Assembly: GCA_946545505.1 (NCBI GenBank)
Contig: CAMNNN010000063.1
Location: forward strand, 1 to 7,720
Direction of reading: 5' to 3'
Source: an uncultured Clostridia bacterium
GTDB lineage: Bacteria; Bacillota; Clostridia; Saccharofermentanales; Saccharofermentanaceae
DNA length: 7,720 nt
A program made the position numbers and the translations under genes. Of the stretch, positions 6,004-7,720 are shown one piece after another (the first letter of the stretch is position 1; each line of letters opens with the position of its first letter). The notes beneath the pieces are model-generated. The model had not been told where the DNA came from. It did no database searches and was given only the letters and a program-made list of their open reading frames with translations.

Positions 6004-7053
6004 TCACACAAAGTAGAAGCAGGTATCCCATGCCGGTATCGACGGTGTGTGCCGCATGTAGACTTTATAACCGTGATTAAGCTTGAGAACTTTAAGCGGC
6101 AGCTCGAATATGTCTTCGCTTCTGTGGTAGCAGGCGATGTTCATCAGGGGCTTTTCTTCCGCGATTGTCTGTGCACCGCCGTCTATCGAAGCTGCTTCGG
6201 CGCCCTCGACATCAAACTTGATGAAAGCCGTCTGCCGGCCCTTGATAAGACCGTCGATCGTGACCGTCTGAACTTCACTGCTGCCCTCCTTATCGAGGCT
6301 GGTTCCGCGGCCGATGTTGCGGCTTACGTCTGCGGTTCCTTCCTTGTCGGAGATGAAGGCCTGAACGTATTCGATGTTGTTTATAAGACAGGTGTTTTCT
6401 TTAAGCTTACGCATATTGCGCCTGTCGGGTTCGACTGCGATGAAGCCCGTGAGATTCTGCATCAGCGAAGAGTAACGCATCACCGTATCGCCGTCGTAGG
6501 CTCCGAGGTCGAGAAAAAGGCCCTTACGGTCTGCGGGCAGCACCGAGTCAGCTTCTTCCTGGGAGACCTCACACAGCTTAAGGTAAGAGGTTTTTCCCGT
6601 GAGGCGCGCGTTGATAATGCAGTCGTATGTCTTGCGTGAGAGCTCGTCTGCAAGGAGACCGCGGACTATATTAATCTCGCCTTCATGCTTTGCACAGAAT
6701 TCCTTGTCGAAAAGGTTGGTGCCGTAGACCGGCACATCCGGTGCGTAAAACTCGCATTTGTCTGCAATGCTGTCAGCGAAGTCGAGAACTTCAGGGCGCG
6801 AGGAACCGAAGCACATGAGCACGATCATGTCCTTGCCGAATCTGTTGAAGCAGTCCTCGAATGATTCCACCTGAATGTCGTGGAACTTCCTGTCGCGCAC
6901 GAAGCCCGGGCTCGCGAAGATGCCGCTTACGGGTATTCCGCGTTCTTCGAGTACAGCCATTATCTTATCGGCGCCGTTTCCTGTTCCGTAAAGGACGACG
7001 GGGCGTCTTTGCTGTTTGAGATATGTCCATAGATCTGTGTCGAATGTAATCAT
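6004..7053 (-). CDS. FkbM family SAM-dependent methyltransferase with N-terminal Rossmann-like segment
   Basis: The 349-residue product has two parts. Residues about 1-115 include VVLYGTGNGADKIM (19-32), the glycine-rich loop of a Rossmann-like nucleotide- or sugar-binding fold. Residues about 175-349 form an FkbM methyltransferase: SAM motif I FLDLGAYDGDT (180-190), acidic end of strand 2 in AVEPD (206-210; Glu208), TVTIDGLI (263-270), FIKFDVEGAEAASIDGG (277-293) and the C-terminal ACYHRSEDIFELP (307-319). FkbM enzymes generally O-methylate sugars, polyketides or other small molecules and are often found with glycan genes; no substrate genes are near here. ATG 7053 is chosen because the Rossmann fold begins right after it. 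An ATG at 7107 would add 18 residues with no ribosome binding site and would sit against the guaA start. The only weak Shine-Dalgarno is AGAAG next to the start. Family certain, substrate unknown. Confidence 0.88.
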   Translation of the reverse strand: MITFDTDLWTYLKQQRRPVVLYGTGNGADKIMAVLEERGIPVSGIFASPGFVRDRKFHDIQVESFEDCFNRFGKDMIVLMCFGSSRPEVLDFADSIADKCEFYAPDVPVYGTNLFDKEFCAKHEGEINIVRGLLADELSRKTYDCIINARLTGKTSYLKLCEVSQEEADSVLPADRKGLFLDLGAYDGDTVMRYSSLMQNLTGFIAVEPDRRNMRKLKENTCLINNIEYVQAFISDKEGTADVSRNIGRGTSLDKEGSSEVQTVTIDGLIKGRQTAFIKFDVEGAEAASIDGGAQTIAEEKPLMNIACYHRSEDIFELPLKVLKLNHGYKVYMRHTPSIPAWDTCFYFV

Positions 7054-7059
7054 TCTTCT

Positions 7060-7065
7060 ATTATA
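7060..7065 (-). promoter_or_regulatory. Candidate -10 element of the FkbM gene
   Basis: Read on the minus strand, a perfect TATAAT occupies 7065-7060, only 6 bases before the chosen ATG. Transcription would begin at or within a base or two of the start codon, giving a leaderless or nearly leaderless message. No clear -35 is present at 16-18 bp, so the call is tentative. Confidence 0.35.
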
Positions 7066-7068
7066 TCC

Positions 7069-7086
7069 TGTGTTAAAATGAACACA
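7069..7086. promoter_or_regulatory. Inverted repeat in the FkbM/guaA divergent region, possible operator
   Basis: TGTGTT-AAAATG-AACACA is a perfect 6-bp inverted repeat with a 6-base spacer. It covers the candidate guaA -10 and adjoins the FkbM -10. A dimeric repressor site would fit, but a 6-bp repeat can also arise by chance and no regulator is encoded in the window. Confidence 0.3.
7071..7079 (+). promoter_or_regulatory. Putative extended -10 promoter of guaA
   Basis: TGTTAAAAT reads as an extended -10 (TG-n-TAAAAT, five of six matches). No clear -35 is seen. The start point would be near 7086, giving a leader of about 24 bases, too short to hold a purine riboswitch. Confidence 0.45.
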
Positions 7087-7098
7087 TATTGTTATATC

Positions 7099-7104
7099 AG
7101 GAGG
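7099..7104 (+). promoter_or_regulatory. Ribosome binding site of guaA
   Basis: A perfect AGGAGG ends 5 bases before the ATG at 7110. It fixes the start and thereby shows that this gene begins without an N-terminal amidotransferase domain. Confidence 0.88.
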
Positions 7105-7109
7105 CATCT

Positions 7110-7720
7110 ATGGCGGACGGCAATGTAAGACCCGAATCAATGGAAAGAATCACAACAGAAGCTCTTGCTCAGGCATTCATCGATGAGCAGGTGAAGAGCA
7201 TAAAGGAGCAGGTTAAGGACAGCAAGGTACTGCTCGCGCTGTCAGGCGGAGTTGACTCCTCCGTTGTTGCCGCTCTCCTTATCAAGGCTATAGGACAGAA
7301 TCTCGTATGCGTTCATGTTAACCACGGTCTCCTCCGTAAGGGCGAGCCCGAGATGGTATGCAAGGTATTCCGCGATGAGCTGAAGGCAAATCTTATCTAT
7401 GTGGATGCAGTTGACCGTTTCCTCGGACTTCTTGAGGGCGTAACTGATCCCGAGCAGAAGAGACACATCATCGGCGAGGAATTCATCAAGGTATTTGCTG
7501 AAGAGGCTTCCAAGCTTGAGGGAATCCGCTACCTCGGTCAGGGTACTATCTATCCTGATATCCTCGAGAGTGAGCAGGGAATCAAGGCTCATCACAACGT
7601 AGGCGGTCTGCCTCCGGAACTGAACTTCGAGCTCGTCGAGCCCGTTAAGCTTCTGTATAAGGATGAGGTAAGAGTTGTAGGTAAGGCTCTGGGTCTTCCC
7701 GACAATATGGTATTCCGTCA
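7110..7720 (+). CDS. guaA: GMP synthase, ATP pyrophosphatase (synthetase) domain, 3' end outside the window
   Basis: GMP synthase turns XMP into GMP with ATP and ammonia or glutamine, the last step of guanine nucleotide synthesis. The 203 visible residues contain the N-type ATP pyrophosphatase domain: PP-loop [17 protein letters not shown] (41-57), [12 protein letters not shown] (68-79), [13 protein letters not shown] (113-125), [12 protein letters not shown] (143-154), HHNVGGLP (161-168) and [14 protein letters not shown] (175-188). In most bacterial GuaA proteins about 200 residues of a class I glutamine amidotransferase precede this domain. Here the gene starts at an ATG with a perfect ribosome binding site only about 44 residues before the PP-loop, and the frame is closed upstream by a TAA at 7074. 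The segment between LES and HHNVGG is also shorter than in the common form. Strong codon bias suggests high expression. The reading frame runs off the window, so the dimerisation domain and any C-terminal addition are unseen. Confidence 0.94.
   Translation, partial: MADGNVRPESMERITTEALAQAFIDEQVKSIKEQVKDSKVLLALSGGVDSSVVAALLIKAIGQNLVCVHVNHGLLRKGEPEMVCKVFRDELKANLIYVDAVDRFLGLLEGVTDPEQKRHIIGEEFIKVFAEEASKLEGIRYLGQGTIYPDILESEQGIKAHHNVGGLPPELNFELVEPVKLLYKDEVRVVGKALGLPDNMVFR

Noticed and set aside
6049..6639. 196-codon plus-strand open frame opposite the FkbM gene.
   Set aside because: It is the antisense frame of the conserved methyltransferase domain, with no motif of its own.
7054..7107. Upstream extension of the FkbM protein to an ATG at 7107.
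   Set aside because: The added 18 residues have no ribosome site, fall in the promoter region and precede the point where the Rossmann fold starts.
7086..7109. Possible purine riboswitch ahead of guaA.
   Set aside because: The leader is about 24 bases, much too short, and no aptamer-like stems are present.
7242..7595. 117-codon minus-strand open frame opposite guaA.
   Set aside because: It overlaps the PP-loop domain of guaA and is explained by codon bias of the real gene.
1..7720. Search for CRISPR arrays, insertion sequences, att sites, tRNA or rRNA.
   Set aside because: No direct-repeat arrays, transposase or integrase motifs, terminal inverted repeats or RNA gene signatures were seen by reading both strands; coding sequence fills nearly all the window.

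Overview
The window looks like ordinary chromosomal sequence from an anaerobic Clostridia-type Firmicute, possibly a gut or rumen lineage. This is inference. It rests on balanced base composition, strong AGGAGG-type ribosome binding sites, use of TTG as a start, a cofactor-independent phosphoglycerate mutase, an aldo/keto reductase fused to a 4Fe-4S ferredoxin domain, a DUF4349 lipoprotein and a type of GMP synthase gene that begins directly with the ATP pyrophosphatase domain. I see no mobile element, phage gene, CRISPR array, rRNA or tRNA. All gaps between genes are shorter than 140 bases.

Layout, left to right. (1) On the plus strand: the 3' half of gpmI (phosphoglycerate mutase, cut by the window edge), an aldo/keto reductase with two C-terminal iron-sulfur cluster motifs 19 bp later, and an unrecognised 164-residue protein with its own putative promoter. 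(2) On the minus strand, read from right to left: a DUF4349 membrane lipoprotein, a glycerate kinase starting at TTG two bases after the lipoprotein stop, and tcdA, a tRNA-modifying E1-like enzyme that overlaps the kinase by 17 bp. Their spacing indicates one operon. (3) A 136-bp divergent intergenic region, then a small plus-strand protein with a charged helix and a zinc ribbon. (4) On the minus strand: an FkbM-type methyltransferase with an N-terminal Rossmann-like segment. (5) Diverging from it on the plus strand: the 5' part of guaA, cut by the right edge.

Functional links are modest. Glycerate kinases of the GarK/GlxK type feed 2-phosphoglycerate to lower glycolysis, next to the step made by phosphoglycerate mutase, but the two genes here are on opposite strands and not co-transcribed. 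The most useful points are the guaA start without an N-terminal glutamine amidotransferase domain, the interleaved FkbM/guaA divergent promoters with an inverted repeat, and two proteins without assigned function (the 164-residue protein and the zinc-ribbon protein). I found no convincing new multi-gene system.
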